64,000 nucleotides of DNA, from assembly GCF_018446385.1 (NCBI RefSeq), contig NC_055988.1, positions 165,800,209 to 165,864,208 of the forward strand, read 5' to 3'. The notes under the pieces are model-generated. The model searched no databases and was not told where the DNA came from. It worked only from the letters and a program-made list of their open reading frames with translations. The position numbers and the translations under genes are program-made. Below are positions 38,741 to 49,539 of the stretch, piece by piece. Within the stretch, counting starts at the first letter, position 1. Each line of letters opens with the position of its first letter. Source of the DNA: Zingiber officinale. Its lineage: Eukaryota > Streptophyta > Magnoliopsida > Zingiberales > Zingiberaceae.

Positions 38741-39031
38741 CTACAACACGTATAAAAACATCTCGTCAGTATCTACAAATAAATAAGAAAAAATCGCCAA
38801 AATATCTATAAAAAAATACATGATAACACCAGAAGAACATGAACAAAAAATAACATTTTGATCAGCTACCAGAACACAGAACGACAGAAATCTACGTCCG
38901 CTCGAGAACACTGATTCAGATTTCAACAAAAAAATACAAGAACGTACAAACTAGAGCACATCAAAAACCTAACATAAGCAAACATATTCATCAAAAAATA
39001 AGAACAAGAAAAGGGCAAATGTGCCCGATAC
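38741..39031 (-). other. 5' UTR intron of arginase
   Basis: Upstream of the start codon the minus strand reads GTTGTAG|AAAAG, an acceptor 5 nt before ATG. At 39032/39031 it reads GTGAG|GTATCG, a good donor. Between them the sequence is AT-rich and intron-like; beyond it is a CT-rich leader. Inferred from splice motifs only. Confidence 0.6.
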
Positions 39032-39032
39032 C

Positions 39033-39125
39033 TCACTCTCACTGCGTAGAGAAGGACAGAGATTGAAGAGAGGGATGGTACGAGCGGAGCGGAGAACGAA
39101 ACTCCGCTTTTATCAAGCTCGTCGA
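39033..39125 (-). promoter_or_regulatory. Probable arginase leader exon and promoter edge
   Basis: G+C-rich, CT-rich on the coding strand (CTTCTCTACGCAGTGAG at its inner end), with a TATA-like TTGATAAAAG on the minus strand near 39107-39116. Confidence 0.35.
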
Positions 39126-39587
39126 GCCGTCGCTATGGCAACAATCTCTGCAGTGGATTTCATTGGTGCTTGCCTGTTTGGTATCTTAAAAAAGGTAAAG
39201 AGATTAACAGACGGGTAATTTTTTAAAATGCCTATTTTTATATTTTAAAAAAAAAAAACAAAATAACATAGATATTTTACTATTGGATGGAATCAAAAGT
39301 CAAAAGGATTTATGTTTTTACCTATATCTCCCACCTTATGCATTGTAGGATCAACAGCTACTGTAAAATTATTTCGACATTTCGAAAAAAATTTAAACGA
39401 AATTTTTTAGATTTAAAATCCTATCACCGTGAGTTGCACCTATTAATCAATTATATATTTTAATTATAGTAGCTATAACGATATAATATAGTAGCTATGA
39501 TTTTAAATTTACTCAAGGTATATATTTTAGACGGAGATAAGATAATAATAAAAATAATACTAACTGATAATTATATCATTGGTAAAT

Positions 39588-40285
39588 AGGGAAAATTTAT
39601 ACGTAGTCTCTATTGGTAAACAAATCTTTATATGCAGTCTTCATCAATGAAAATCTTTGTTTTCACTCTCTAGTCAAATATATTTACCTAATTGCCCATG
39701 ATATTTTTAGGTACAAAAAGTTCAAAAATCAGTATAAATCCTATTAAATTCAGTATATTAAATTAGAATCTAGTATATTTTCTATCAAATTGAGTACGCT
39801 TCTTTTTTCACCTCAAAATATACTCAATTTTAATTTAATGTGTTGAATTTAATAGGAATTATACTCATTTTTTTACTATTGTACCGAAAAATATGAGCAT
39901 TAATTTCGATAGAAAATATATTATATCCTAATATAGAATATTAGATTATAGTGTAAAGTGCTGAATTTAACAAGAATTATACTTATTTTTAGACTTTTTA
40001 TACTTAAAAAATAAGAGGGACAATTTTGATATAAAATATACTCGATTTTTAATATAAAGTACTGACTTTAAAAAGAATTATATTCGTTTTTAGACTTTTT
40101 GTACTCAATTTTAGACTCTTTGTACCTAAAAAATCTGAGGGGCAATTTAGGTATCAATATTTGTATGAGGGAGTTGAAATAAGTAATACTTTGCATGGAG
40201 TGGAAACAAAATTTTTTAGACATAAAGATTACATATAAAATTAACATTGTGATTAAGGATTTTTCTCTAATTTATCGATAAATAT
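39588..40285. repeat. Fold-back AT-rich repeat with inner direct repeats
   Basis: The left end (GGGAAAATTTATACGTAGTC...) and the right end read in reverse (GAGAAAAATCC...TTATATGTAATC) are loosely inverted. Inside, a module like AGAATTATACTTATTTTTAG followed by ACTTTTTGTAC recurs several times on the plus strand and once inverted on the left. This suggests a MITE with an internally amplified part. Boundaries are approximate. Confidence 0.45.
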
Positions 40286-40817
40286 ATTCTTTTGATTAAA
40301 AAAAAATCAACACACAACGCTCCGATTTAGTAAAACTTGTGCTCTTTGACTTTTGTCCAATACAAAATCCTATAAAATATTTTAATATTAATAAATCTTT
40401 TAAATAAATTACAGAATACTAATGGAGGCAATCCATAAAGATTTAAAATTAAATATTTTTTATCCACCTTAATTATCACTACTTGCATATTAATTAATAA
40501 TCACTACATAGCAAAAGAAGCCCAGCTTACCCCTATTGCTACAATAGGTGTAATAGAATTGCTAAGTCCTATTAATCAACTTAATTATATTTTTTTTAAA
40601 TAATTAATTTTAAATACTTGCTTTATTTCTCTTTTCAACTTTTAAATGTTACTTAAAAAAATACATCAAACAAACTCTTTTGTTAGGTAATTATACGATA
40701 AAGATTGGAGAAACATTCTCCACGCCTAATTTTATTGATGTTATATTCAAGCCAGCATGATAAGTTTAAGGTTTCAATCTATCATAATCATAATCAAGAA
40801 GTTACAGAGTACTTAAC

Positions 40818-40869
<52 letters not shown>

Positions 40870-41537
40870 AAACCTTTAAATGAGTTACAGATTACGTATT
40901 AATAAAATCATAAAGGTGAAAAGGACATTATAAAAAAAACAATCAAAAAACCAGTCATTAGATAATTTATTCCGAGAATATCTTTACTTTACATGTAGCA
41001 TTATTCTAACAACTATAATTAATTACTATAACATATAGTAGCTGCTATAATCTTGTTCCTTACTTTAGCTTTATTGAATCAATTATGATTAATTGTTATA
41101 ATGTATAAAGACTATAACTATTACAACGTCTAACAATTAATGTGATAATATTATAGTAATAGTAGCTACTAAATAGCTGTTGAAATTATATAGCAACTAC
41201 TAAGTAGATGTTACAATTGTTTTTAAATCATTTTGATTAATTTAAAATGATTTAGATACATTTTAAATAATTTTAATAAATAATATTTTGCTATAATAAT
41301 ATTTAGAATTCAAAGTTTTAAGTGTAGTTGTAGCTGTGAAGTAACCACATAAATAAGTGCTACAACTATCTTAACGTAACTTTGATTAATTTAAAATAAT
41401 TTTGATAAAATTTATGTAATTTTGATGAGTTAATAAAGACTATTTTAATATAATAATACTTTATGTATAAAAGTATCCATAATACATCGTCATTAAAACC
41501 CATTATCTCATTAAAAAGTATGAGGTTCACTATCATA
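40286..41537. other. AT-rich intergenic region
   Basis: No gene seen. It includes a TA dinucleotide run at about 40822-40866 and, from about 40980 to 41450, repeated TAGTAGCTGCTATAA-like and AACTACTAAGTAG-like motifs that may be relics of small transposons. Confidence 0.5.
40822..40866. repeat. (TA)n microsatellite
   Basis: About 22 uninterrupted TA units. Confidence 0.9.
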
Positions 41538-43541
41538 TATTCTGTAAAATACTAAAAAATGACGAATAATCATAAAGAAATTTTTCGAAATTTTTAGAAA
41601 TTTTTCGGAGCTTGTATGACGAGTTTAAGGGGATCGAATATTGGGTCCCGGGAAAGCATGTTTAAGGTACCCTATTTTAACGAGGAAAAGTTTTATTTTC
41701 TTTTTCTTTTATTTCTCTTCCCCCGTTTTCCTTCCCCGACCCACGCCTCCCCCACGCCTCACCGTCGGTTTCTTCTTCTCTTCTCCAACTGACACGCCGT
41801 CGTCGCTCGCGTCCGTTCCGATCCTCTTCTCCCCGAGCGTACAAAACCCCTCTCCTCAGCCCGAGCAGTGGTAACCCTTTCTCTTTCTTTTCACCTTTGC
41901 CTCCCGCGACGCCAAAGCTCCTCTTCGCCTTTGCCCCAATCCTCCTTGCATCGACGCGGAGCCCTAGAGCTCGAGCCACCACCCGATCATCGGAAGGAAG
42001 GGCCAACGCTAGCCCTCATCTCGCTGTGCCCTAGCCGCAGTCGTCGTGCCCTAGATCGCCGGCGATCGGGAGCGTGCGCCGATGACAAGGGTAGGTTCTT
42101 GAGTCGTTTTCTCTTGATCCTCTCTAGCCCTGTGCCCTAACACTATCTATGATTGGGTAGTTGATCTCTATAGGGGTTGATTGGTGTCTGGAATTGTTGA
42201 TTTCTTTCTTGATCCGGCAATGTGGTAGCGAGATCCCTTTTCATAGCAGATCGACACACCTATATTGGTTAGGTTTTGGATGGTTTGATCACGGAGAAGG
42301 TGTCAAGGTCAGTGCTACCAGTAAGTTTCTCAAATTAGGTTTTCTTTATGTTGCCTTGATGAATCTGGACCTTCTGTTCTTAATTGGAGCAGTAAGGGTG
42401 GATTCCAACCAAGTGTTGTGTGTTGTGGATCAACAACCATCTTGTTCCAACGCAACAGTGGCTATGTATTGAGGTAAGGTGTAGGGGAATTTAATACAAA
42501 TTGGTTAAGTGTGACTTAGGTTTATATTTATGTGTTGATTAGTGTTTTGCCCTAATTTAGTGTTAGAGATTTTATTTAGCTAATTATTTGAATTTAGCTA
42601 AATAAAATATACACATTGATTGGTACAGGACTTTAATTCGAGACCGTGTCTCGACGAGGGATATATTTTGGATTGGACATTTCTATTGGAGGCGGGTACC
42701 TTGACTTATCTTTTAGATAATGTCATGTTGATATGCTTAGTAGATTTTTAATAAGTAGTAATAATTATGTTTATATCTACATCGGTATGTCACTATTTAT
42801 TTCCGAGCATGTTTTGTTTGTTACCTGTTTAACATGCATGCCCTTGTTATTTATTTATGTTATAGAGGTAGTGACATATCATGCCATGTGATATACCAAA
42901 CTAGTCATTTACCATATCTGACTTGTGTACCTAGATCAGTTTATTTGATCCATTTATTTTTAGTACACGTTTTATGGAAGTTGATATGGTCAGGATTTGT
43001 ATGTTTAGTGTTATGCATTATCTCGCATGATTGCATGCTATGCGATAGTTGGCTCCATTATTGTTGAGCACATCGCCAGTTACATGGATCTGTACACACA
43101 ACCACTCATGGGTTAGTGGTTTTATTCAGGCAATGTGTGTTGCAGTAGGTTGCTCTGTTTGGCTCTGTTGACCCACTCATGGGTAGTGTGACGCAGCATG
43201 GTAGCCGGCAGAGATCCCTCCTCTAAATTGTCTCAAGGAGATAAGCGCATTGCGCTCCCCCACTTATGATTTGGGGTAGGAGAATAAGTATACTCCGACA
43301 GCATCCCGTCCACTCGGTCACTCATCAGGAGCAGTGACGACAGAGTGCACGGTTGTTACAGCCCTACCCACTCGGTCTCACCATCTTGTGTGAGATGGCT
43401 GACTGGCGTCAGGGGTGACCAGGACATGTCATTGGCATCATATGTATGATGCATTTATTGCTTGTGTTTGCTGCACTTTGTTTGTTGCATATTGGATGGA
43501 TGCATTTAATTGACATGCATACAAGATTATGATACTCCTCG

Positions 43542-44510
43542 TGTTGTTCCCCGTGGGTGTTTTGATGTGATCAACCAAGTTGGTTAGGTTCTGCGTTTTG
43601 TCTGATCTCTGTGTCTGAGTGTGCAGGAGCTTAGGAGCGCAGGAAGTCGAGTGGAAGACGCAGCTAGCGAGAAGGATGGCACGAGAACGGAGTCGACGGG
43701 CTCGATGCGTCCGAAGGACGAGAGAGCTGCAGAAGAGTACTCCGGTGGAGCGAGAAGAACGTGCACGGCGTTCGAGGGACGAAAAGTCAGATGGAAGCCT
43801 GCTCGAGGAGAAGGCCGGGAATTGGGTTCGGGTGAGCCCTATTCTGGTTGGCCGCAATCACCCAAAAGATAGGAGCGTTGGAAGTCAAAGCAAGCTGGAA
43901 ATGAAGCCAAGAAGCTAAGCTGCCAGCTTGAAGGCACCTTCAACAAGGTTGAAGGTGCCTCCAGCTTGAAGGCGCCTCCAGCCAGGTTGAAGGCGCCTCC
44001 AGCTTAAAGGCGCCTTCAGCCAGGTTGAAGGCGCCTTCAACCAGGTTGAAGGCGCCTTCAGCCCAGTCAATCCGACCGTTTGCCTTCGGATAGAGTTATA
44101 TCCGATCACTTGCTTGGAGGCGCCATGGACCATTGTTGGAGGCGCCTTGGAGCTTCGGGATAGACTTTCCAGGGACTATAAAAGGACCCCGTGGACCTAG
44201 GAATTCATCATTCATTCAAGCTTTCAATTCCTAGCAACTTGTGAGTTCATTAAGTGTGTAAAAAGGCTTCTCCGCCTGCAGTAAAGGAGACTCTGCTAGT
44301 GCGACTTTCGATTGTCCTGGATTAACAACCTCCTTGGTTGTAACCGGGTTAAACCTCAGTCTCCCGTTTTATTTTTGTCTTTAATTTTATATAGTTGCTA
44401 GTTATTTTTACTGCTGATTTTATTTCTGAGTTGAAATCCGATGATGGTATAGTTATTTTTGATTTCAGAAGCAATTCATCCCCCTCTTGCCGGTCTCCGC
44501 TGCACCAACA
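43542..44510 (+). repeat. 5' LTR of element B
   Basis: TG...CA ends (TGTTGTTCCCCGTGGG to TGCACCAACA), 969 bp. A TATA box TATAAAAGG lies at 44177-44185. Just upstream, 43920-44160 holds a palindromic minisatellite built on TTGAAGGCGCCTTCA, about seven GGCGCC-type units, where the 3' LTR has far fewer. Confidence 0.95.
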
Positions 44511-44512
44511 AT

Positions 44513-44524
44513 TGGTATCAGAGC
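44513..44524 (+). other. Primer-binding site of element B
   Basis: TGGTATCAGAGC, the initiator tRNA-Met complement usual for plant Copia elements, two bases after the LTR. Confidence 0.9.
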
Positions 44525-44575
44525 CTGATAGCCTCAGAAGGACTAACAGCCAACTGAAGCACTACGATCAAGACG

Positions 44576-45976
44576 ATGGCCAGAGCGAACATCCATCCCC
44601 CGAAGTTCGACGGAGACTTCACCACTTGGAAGCGCAAAATGGAGGTATTTTTTAAAACGGATTTTGATATTCTTATTACAATGAAATATGGTTTTGCAGC
44701 ACCGAAAGACAAAGAAGAAAACACATGGAACAAGAAGGAGCAAGCCGATTTCATCGCCAACGGAAAGGCAGAGTTCCACCTACTCAGTGTGCTGCCACCA
44801 CAAGAGGTAAGTCGAATCGGAAGCTACGACTCCGTGAAAGATCTCTGGGAGAAATTCCTGGAGCTTCACGAAGGTACCTCCGAAGCAAAGCTGGCGCAAC
44901 GCGACATCCTCCGGACCCAGTTGACGAACCTCCGGATGAACCAAGGCGAGAAGGTAGCACAACTCCAAGTGAGGATCAAAGAGCTGATCACTCAACTCAC
45001 CAACCTTGGAGAAGAAGTAACGAACCGGGACTCAATTCGATACACGCTCAACGTCTTCCCAAGAACTCCAGAGTGGGTCTCCTTAGTAGATGCTTACTAC
45101 ATCTCTAAGGATCTCGAGGTAAGTACATTGGAACAATTGTTTTCAACCTTCGAACTTCACGAATCTCGACTTGCAGAAAATCTAGTAGAGAAGTCGAACC
45201 CCAACATTGCCCTACGTGCCGAAAAGGACGATCCTGACTCCGAAGCGATAATAGACGAAAACGAAGCTGCGTTAATGGTAAGACGTTTTAATAAGTTTTT
45301 TAAATCTAACAAATTTAGATCGCAGTCAAGTAAACATCGTCAAAGGAGAAGGACAATCCGTTGCTACAACTGCAACGAAGAAGGGCACATTAAGGACGAC
45401 TGCCCAAAATTGAAGAGCAAATAGAAGGATAAGGAAAGGAGCAAGAAGCCAGCTCGAACCAAACACAACCTAAAAGCCACGTGGGATGATTCGTCATCCT
45501 CCGAATCATAAATCGAAGAATTCTCGGGACTAGCACTGATAGCCAACCATCAACTAGAAGAAACGTCCAGCTCAGAGATGAGCATCGACGAAGGGGGAGG
45601 AACGTCAGAAGAGGAAAGCTGCAGTGAAGGAGGAGCATCACCGAGTCAGGTAAGTAAGGTATGCAATCTAACCCCGACTCAGTCCTTTAAATTTATAAAA
45701 GCACTTTCTAAAGAATTAGATAAATTTGAAAAGGAAAATAAAAATTTGAAATTAGAAAATACAAAATTAAAAAATGATATTGAAAAATTGAAAAATGATG
45801 CATGCTTAAAGAAGTTTCCAAATTCAAAAATTAGAATTTATGGTAAATTAAATTGGTACATTAGAAACCATCGGGGTCAACTTAGAAAAGTACCAAGAAA
45901 TTATGTACCCCCTAAATTTTTGAATAACCCTGTAGGAAGGAACCTCTATTGGGTTCCAAAATCTGTGCTAAATTAA
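44576..45976 (+). pseudogene. Gag of element B with two in-frame stops
   Basis: The first 282 codons are open. They hold a Copia gag N-terminal domain (PKFDGDFTTWKRKMEVFF; DUF4219/UBN2 type, about 10-200) and a zinc knuckle CYNCNEEGHIKDDC near the end. The frame then meets TAG at 45422 and TAA near 45509. In the same frame it goes on as a Ser/Glu-rich segment, a Lys/Glu coiled coil (about 45680-45800) and an end reading GRNLYWVPKSVLN before TAA at 45974. The 282-aa product could still be made; it has both capsid-like and RNA-binding parts. The stops show decay of the C-terminal part or, less likely, a functional short form. Confidence 0.85.
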
Positions 45977-46710
45977 TATTTTTTTAAAAAGTTTTAAGAG
46001 AGAAAATTAAATATTGAAATTCTTTATGGAAGCTTTGTCTAAGGAAGTGGTTGTTGCTCCAATAACCAAGAAGGCCTAGTGCCTCGCCACGACCTGGAAG
46101 CTAAAATATTGAAAAAAAATGCTTAATTAACTTTCTGAAAAAACATTAAAAATAAGAATTAAATAATAATTTGAAAGTTTATTAAACATTTTTTTTAAAA
46201 CTATTCTTGAAAATTATTCTAATTTAGAATTTTTTTTAAAAAAAGGATTTTTTTTTCTAGAGAAATTCTAAATAACTTCATTTGACTTAGAAATTTTTTT
46301 GAAACATTCAAAAAGTTTACTTAGGATTTTTTTTTACTTAAATTTTTTTAAAAAAATTCAGTTAAACTTAGAAGTTTTTTTTGTAAAATTCTAAAAATTC
46401 ATTTTTGCTTAGAAAATTTTTTAGAAAAACTTTCAAAAATTCACTTTTGCTCAGAATTTGTTTTAACTTAATAATCTGCTTAATATTCTCTTATTGGTAC
46501 CCCATTTTTGCTGTGATCAAAGGGGGAGAGAAAGGTAGGGGGAGTACGAAATGAAAATTTTTAATATTTTTTTTTCTAAATTGTGTTGCAATTTTAATAA
46601 TTGCAAATTTATGTTTAGATATGTTCGTTTAGTAATTTACTTTAAAATTACAATTTATGTCTATTTACCCTAACTTGAACTTGGGTTGATGCATATCAAA
46701 AAGGGGAGAT

Positions 46711-47538
46711 TGTTGTTCCCCGTGGGTGTTTTGATGTGATCAACCAAGTTGGTTAGGTCCTGTGTTTTGTCTGATCCCTGTGTCTGAGTGTGCAGGAACT
46801 TAGGAGCGCAGGAAGTCGAGCGGAAGACGCAGCTAGCGAGAAGGATGACACGGGAAAGGAGCTGACGGGCTCGGTGCGTCCAAAGGACAAGAGAGCTGCG
46901 GAAGAGTACTCCGGTGGAGCGAGAAGAACGTGTACAGCGTTCGAGCGACGAGAAGCCAGACAGAAGCCTGCTCGAGGAGAAGGCCGGGAATTGGGTTCGG
47001 GTGAGCCCTATTCCGGTTGGTCGCAATCACCCAAAAGATAGGAGCGTTGGAAGTCAAAGCAAGATGGAAATGAAGCCAAGAAGCTGAGCTGCCAGGTTGA
47101 AGGCGCCTTCAACCCAGTCAATCCGACCGTTTGCCTTCGGATAGAGTTCTATCCGATCACTTGCTTGGAGGCGCCTTGGAGCTTCGGGATAGACTTTCCA
47201 GGGACTATAAAAGGACCCCTGGACCTAGAAATTCATCATTCATTCAAGCTTTCAATTCCTAGCAACTTGTGAGTTCATTAAGTGTGTAAAAAGGCTTCTC
47301 TGCCTACAGTGAAGGAGACTCTGCTAGTGCAACTTTCGATTGTTCTGGATTAACAACCTCCTTGGTTGTAACCAGGTTAAACCTCGGTCTCCCGTTTTAT
47401 TTCTGTCTTTAATTTTATATAGTTGCTAGTTATTTTTACTGTTGATTTTATTTCTGAGTTGAAATCCGAGGAGGGTATAGTTATTTTTTATTTCAGAAGC
47501 AATTCACCCCCCTCTTGCCGGCCTCCGCTGCACCAACA
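46711..47538 (+). repeat. 3' LTR of element B
   Basis: 828 bp, colinear with the 5' LTR but with one GGCGCC palindromic unit instead of an array and a further gap of about 20 bp near 47168. TATA box TATAAAAGG begins at 47216. Confidence 0.95.
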
Positions 47539-48234
47539 CCTCGGTCTGACGACCTTACTTTTTCTTATATTCAGGTCCTGGTTAGTACAGATACTCCTTT
47601 ACCTTACAGTTTTTCATTTTCCATATGATAATTATTCAGGAGACTGTACGCATATTTATTACTGATGGTTATTATTTACTATGCATGTCAACTAGGTATC
47701 CGCTGAGTGTTGGACTCACCCCCGTTATTACTATTTCAGGTTGAGGCTGTCCGGAGATCTCCAGTCGCTAGTCCCCGACTACTTCGCGTAGCGACGAGTT
47801 CGCACATTTTTTTTTCTTATTATGTTATTGTTTATATTTTCATACTTGTATCTTTTGGCTCTTGGAACTTGTACGATCTCTTGTTATCGAAGGATTTTTA
47901 TTTAGATGTATGCTGGAGTTTTGAATTTTATGGGTGTAGTTGAGTAGGATATCAAGTTTGTGTTTTATGGGTGAAGTTGAGTAGGATATCATATTTGTGT
48001 TTTATGAGTGTAGTTGAGTAGGATTTTTGAGATGATTTCGTTATCGTTGCTTAGGTTAGGATTTTACTATTAAACTGCGTGGGTGCTTGCTTATTGTACT
48101 TATTGTTATTGTTCCGGCCGTGTTGGCTATATGTGGCTTTGAGGACATTGTAGAAAGTTTCATATTATCGCCCGTACAGGGGAGATGTTGCCGAAATTTC
48201 TTCTCACAGAAACTACCTGGGGCGTGACATATTC

Positions 48235-49539
48235 ATTATACCAATATATCTCTTTCATCCACATTCCTTTTAACATTAGTACTCATTATTTACAAATCTC
48301 CATCGTTCATTCAATCCTATTAAAATTATATAATATTAAATAAATATTTAAAAATATATTTTAAAATATTTAAATTATTAATAATAATTTTACTTTAAAA
48401 GTCACTGTTTCTAAAAAAATAATATTAAAATTTTTATGATTAAAAGAATAAATAATTAAAAAAAAATGAGAGAGAGAGGGGTCAAACCTTTAAACGCCCC
48501 TCTATCCTATGAATGAGTATTATAATATCCACTCATAATGGAGTGAGTATAATACCTATTTAACACTTCCTCTCTCTCTTGTGAGTGTTATGCTTGCACT
48601 ACCTGCTCGGTCGATAAATTTATCCCTATTTTTTTTCTAATACTTTTAATTAGAATTTTTTCCTTAAAATGGAGAGCACGATCAAAGGATGTTAGATTTC
48701 TGGGTTAGGCGCCGATTAACTGGGATTATCATTTTTTTTTCTAATACTTTTAATTAGCCATCGTCCCTAGGACTACGGTGCCGTTGTAGAATATCCAAAT
48801 TATTATCCAGATATCCGTGATTTGATCCTTAAGTATGATATTTTTATAGAAATTTTTTCACCAAATAAAATTAATTGAGATTATCAATTTTTTAATACTT
48901 TTAATTAAATTTAAATAGTCAATTAACAACCGAATAGCAATTATAATAATACTAAAATACAGAGTATTTTGGATTAAAAAAACTATGATGAAGTATCCTT
49001 TTACTTTTCTTTAAAAAGGAGCATTCATTTGACTATTTACATAATTTGGTACATTTTTTTATTTTCGACGGATGTCATTCACTTAATTTTTAAAATTAAT
49101 TAAGATTAATGGTTAATCCTGCCTGAGGTCACGGCGTTCAACTGACTGGTGAGTTGTTGCTAATATTAACTAGCAAAGAGAGGAATACTGGTCAGGGAGG
49201 AAAGATTAGATTAGGGATCGAGATGGTCGGAAAGATTCCCAGCATTGTTTCTCTAATGCCCAAGTTAATTTTTGAAGATGAAGAAGTATTCTCTCATTAG
49301 GGTCTCGAGAAGATGTATGTGCCCCCCTTTTTATAGGAATAAATATTTTTTTTATCATGTCTCCATATTTTTCTCGAATGTTACCACATTCTCAGTAATA
49401 AAGGACCATTACTATCCGTTAATTCAAAATAATTACCCATGTTATGTTGGATAATTCACCAAGGATTTTGAAAAATTAGTTGAATTTAAATTATACTGAA
49501 TTAAATTTAACTTATTTGTCGAGATGACCTGAACAGATA
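48235..49539. other. AT-rich spacer
   Basis: No gene seen. 48500-48600 has an imperfect palindrome around GAGTATTATAATATCCACTC with flanking CTCTCTCTC/GAGAGAGAG, perhaps a small MITE. The rest is plain AT-rich sequence. Confidence 0.4.

Larger units (their letters stand above)
43542..47538 (+). mobile_element. Gag-only LTR retrotransposon B (TR-GAG-like)
   Basis: A complete 3,997-bp insertion with 5-bp target duplications CCTCG (43537-43541 and 47539-47543). It has two LTRs, a primer-binding site TGGTATCAGAGC (44513-44524) and polypurine sequence AAAAGGGGAGAT before the 3' LTR. The only coding region is gag; no protease, integrase, reverse transcriptase or RNase H was seen. Size and content fit the class called TR-GAG (terminal-repeat elements with only GAG), which must move with proteins from a relative. 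The LTRs look about 94-95% identical by eye, setting aside the repeat-number difference, so it is not a very recent insertion. Confidence 0.95.
41543..48229. mobile_element. Solo LTR split by a nested element
   Basis: Starts TGTAAAATAC and ends GGGGCGTGACA, with perfect 5-bp duplications TATTC at 41538-41542 and 48230-48234. Removing the nested element and its extra CCTCG leaves about 2.7 kb. There is no primer-binding site, polypurine tract or second LTR, so this is a solo LTR left by recombination between two LTRs. The CACGCCCC-type end suggests a Ty3/gypsy chromovirus, perhaps Tekay-like, by recall only. The part at 41690-42080 is G+C-rich and CT-rich, like a plant 5' leader. Short open frames inside it have no known protein motif. 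Confidence 0.85.

Noticed and set aside
41641..42472. Frames of 77-109 codons in a G+C-rich block that looks like a gene leader
   Set aside because: The block is inside the solo LTR bounded by TATTC duplications; no domain or exon chain follows.
43438..43857. 139-codon minus-strand frame, repeated at 46670-47026, and 83-codon plus-strand frames repeated at 43621 and 46790
   Set aside because: They recur because they lie in the two LTRs of element B; not conserved as protein motifs.
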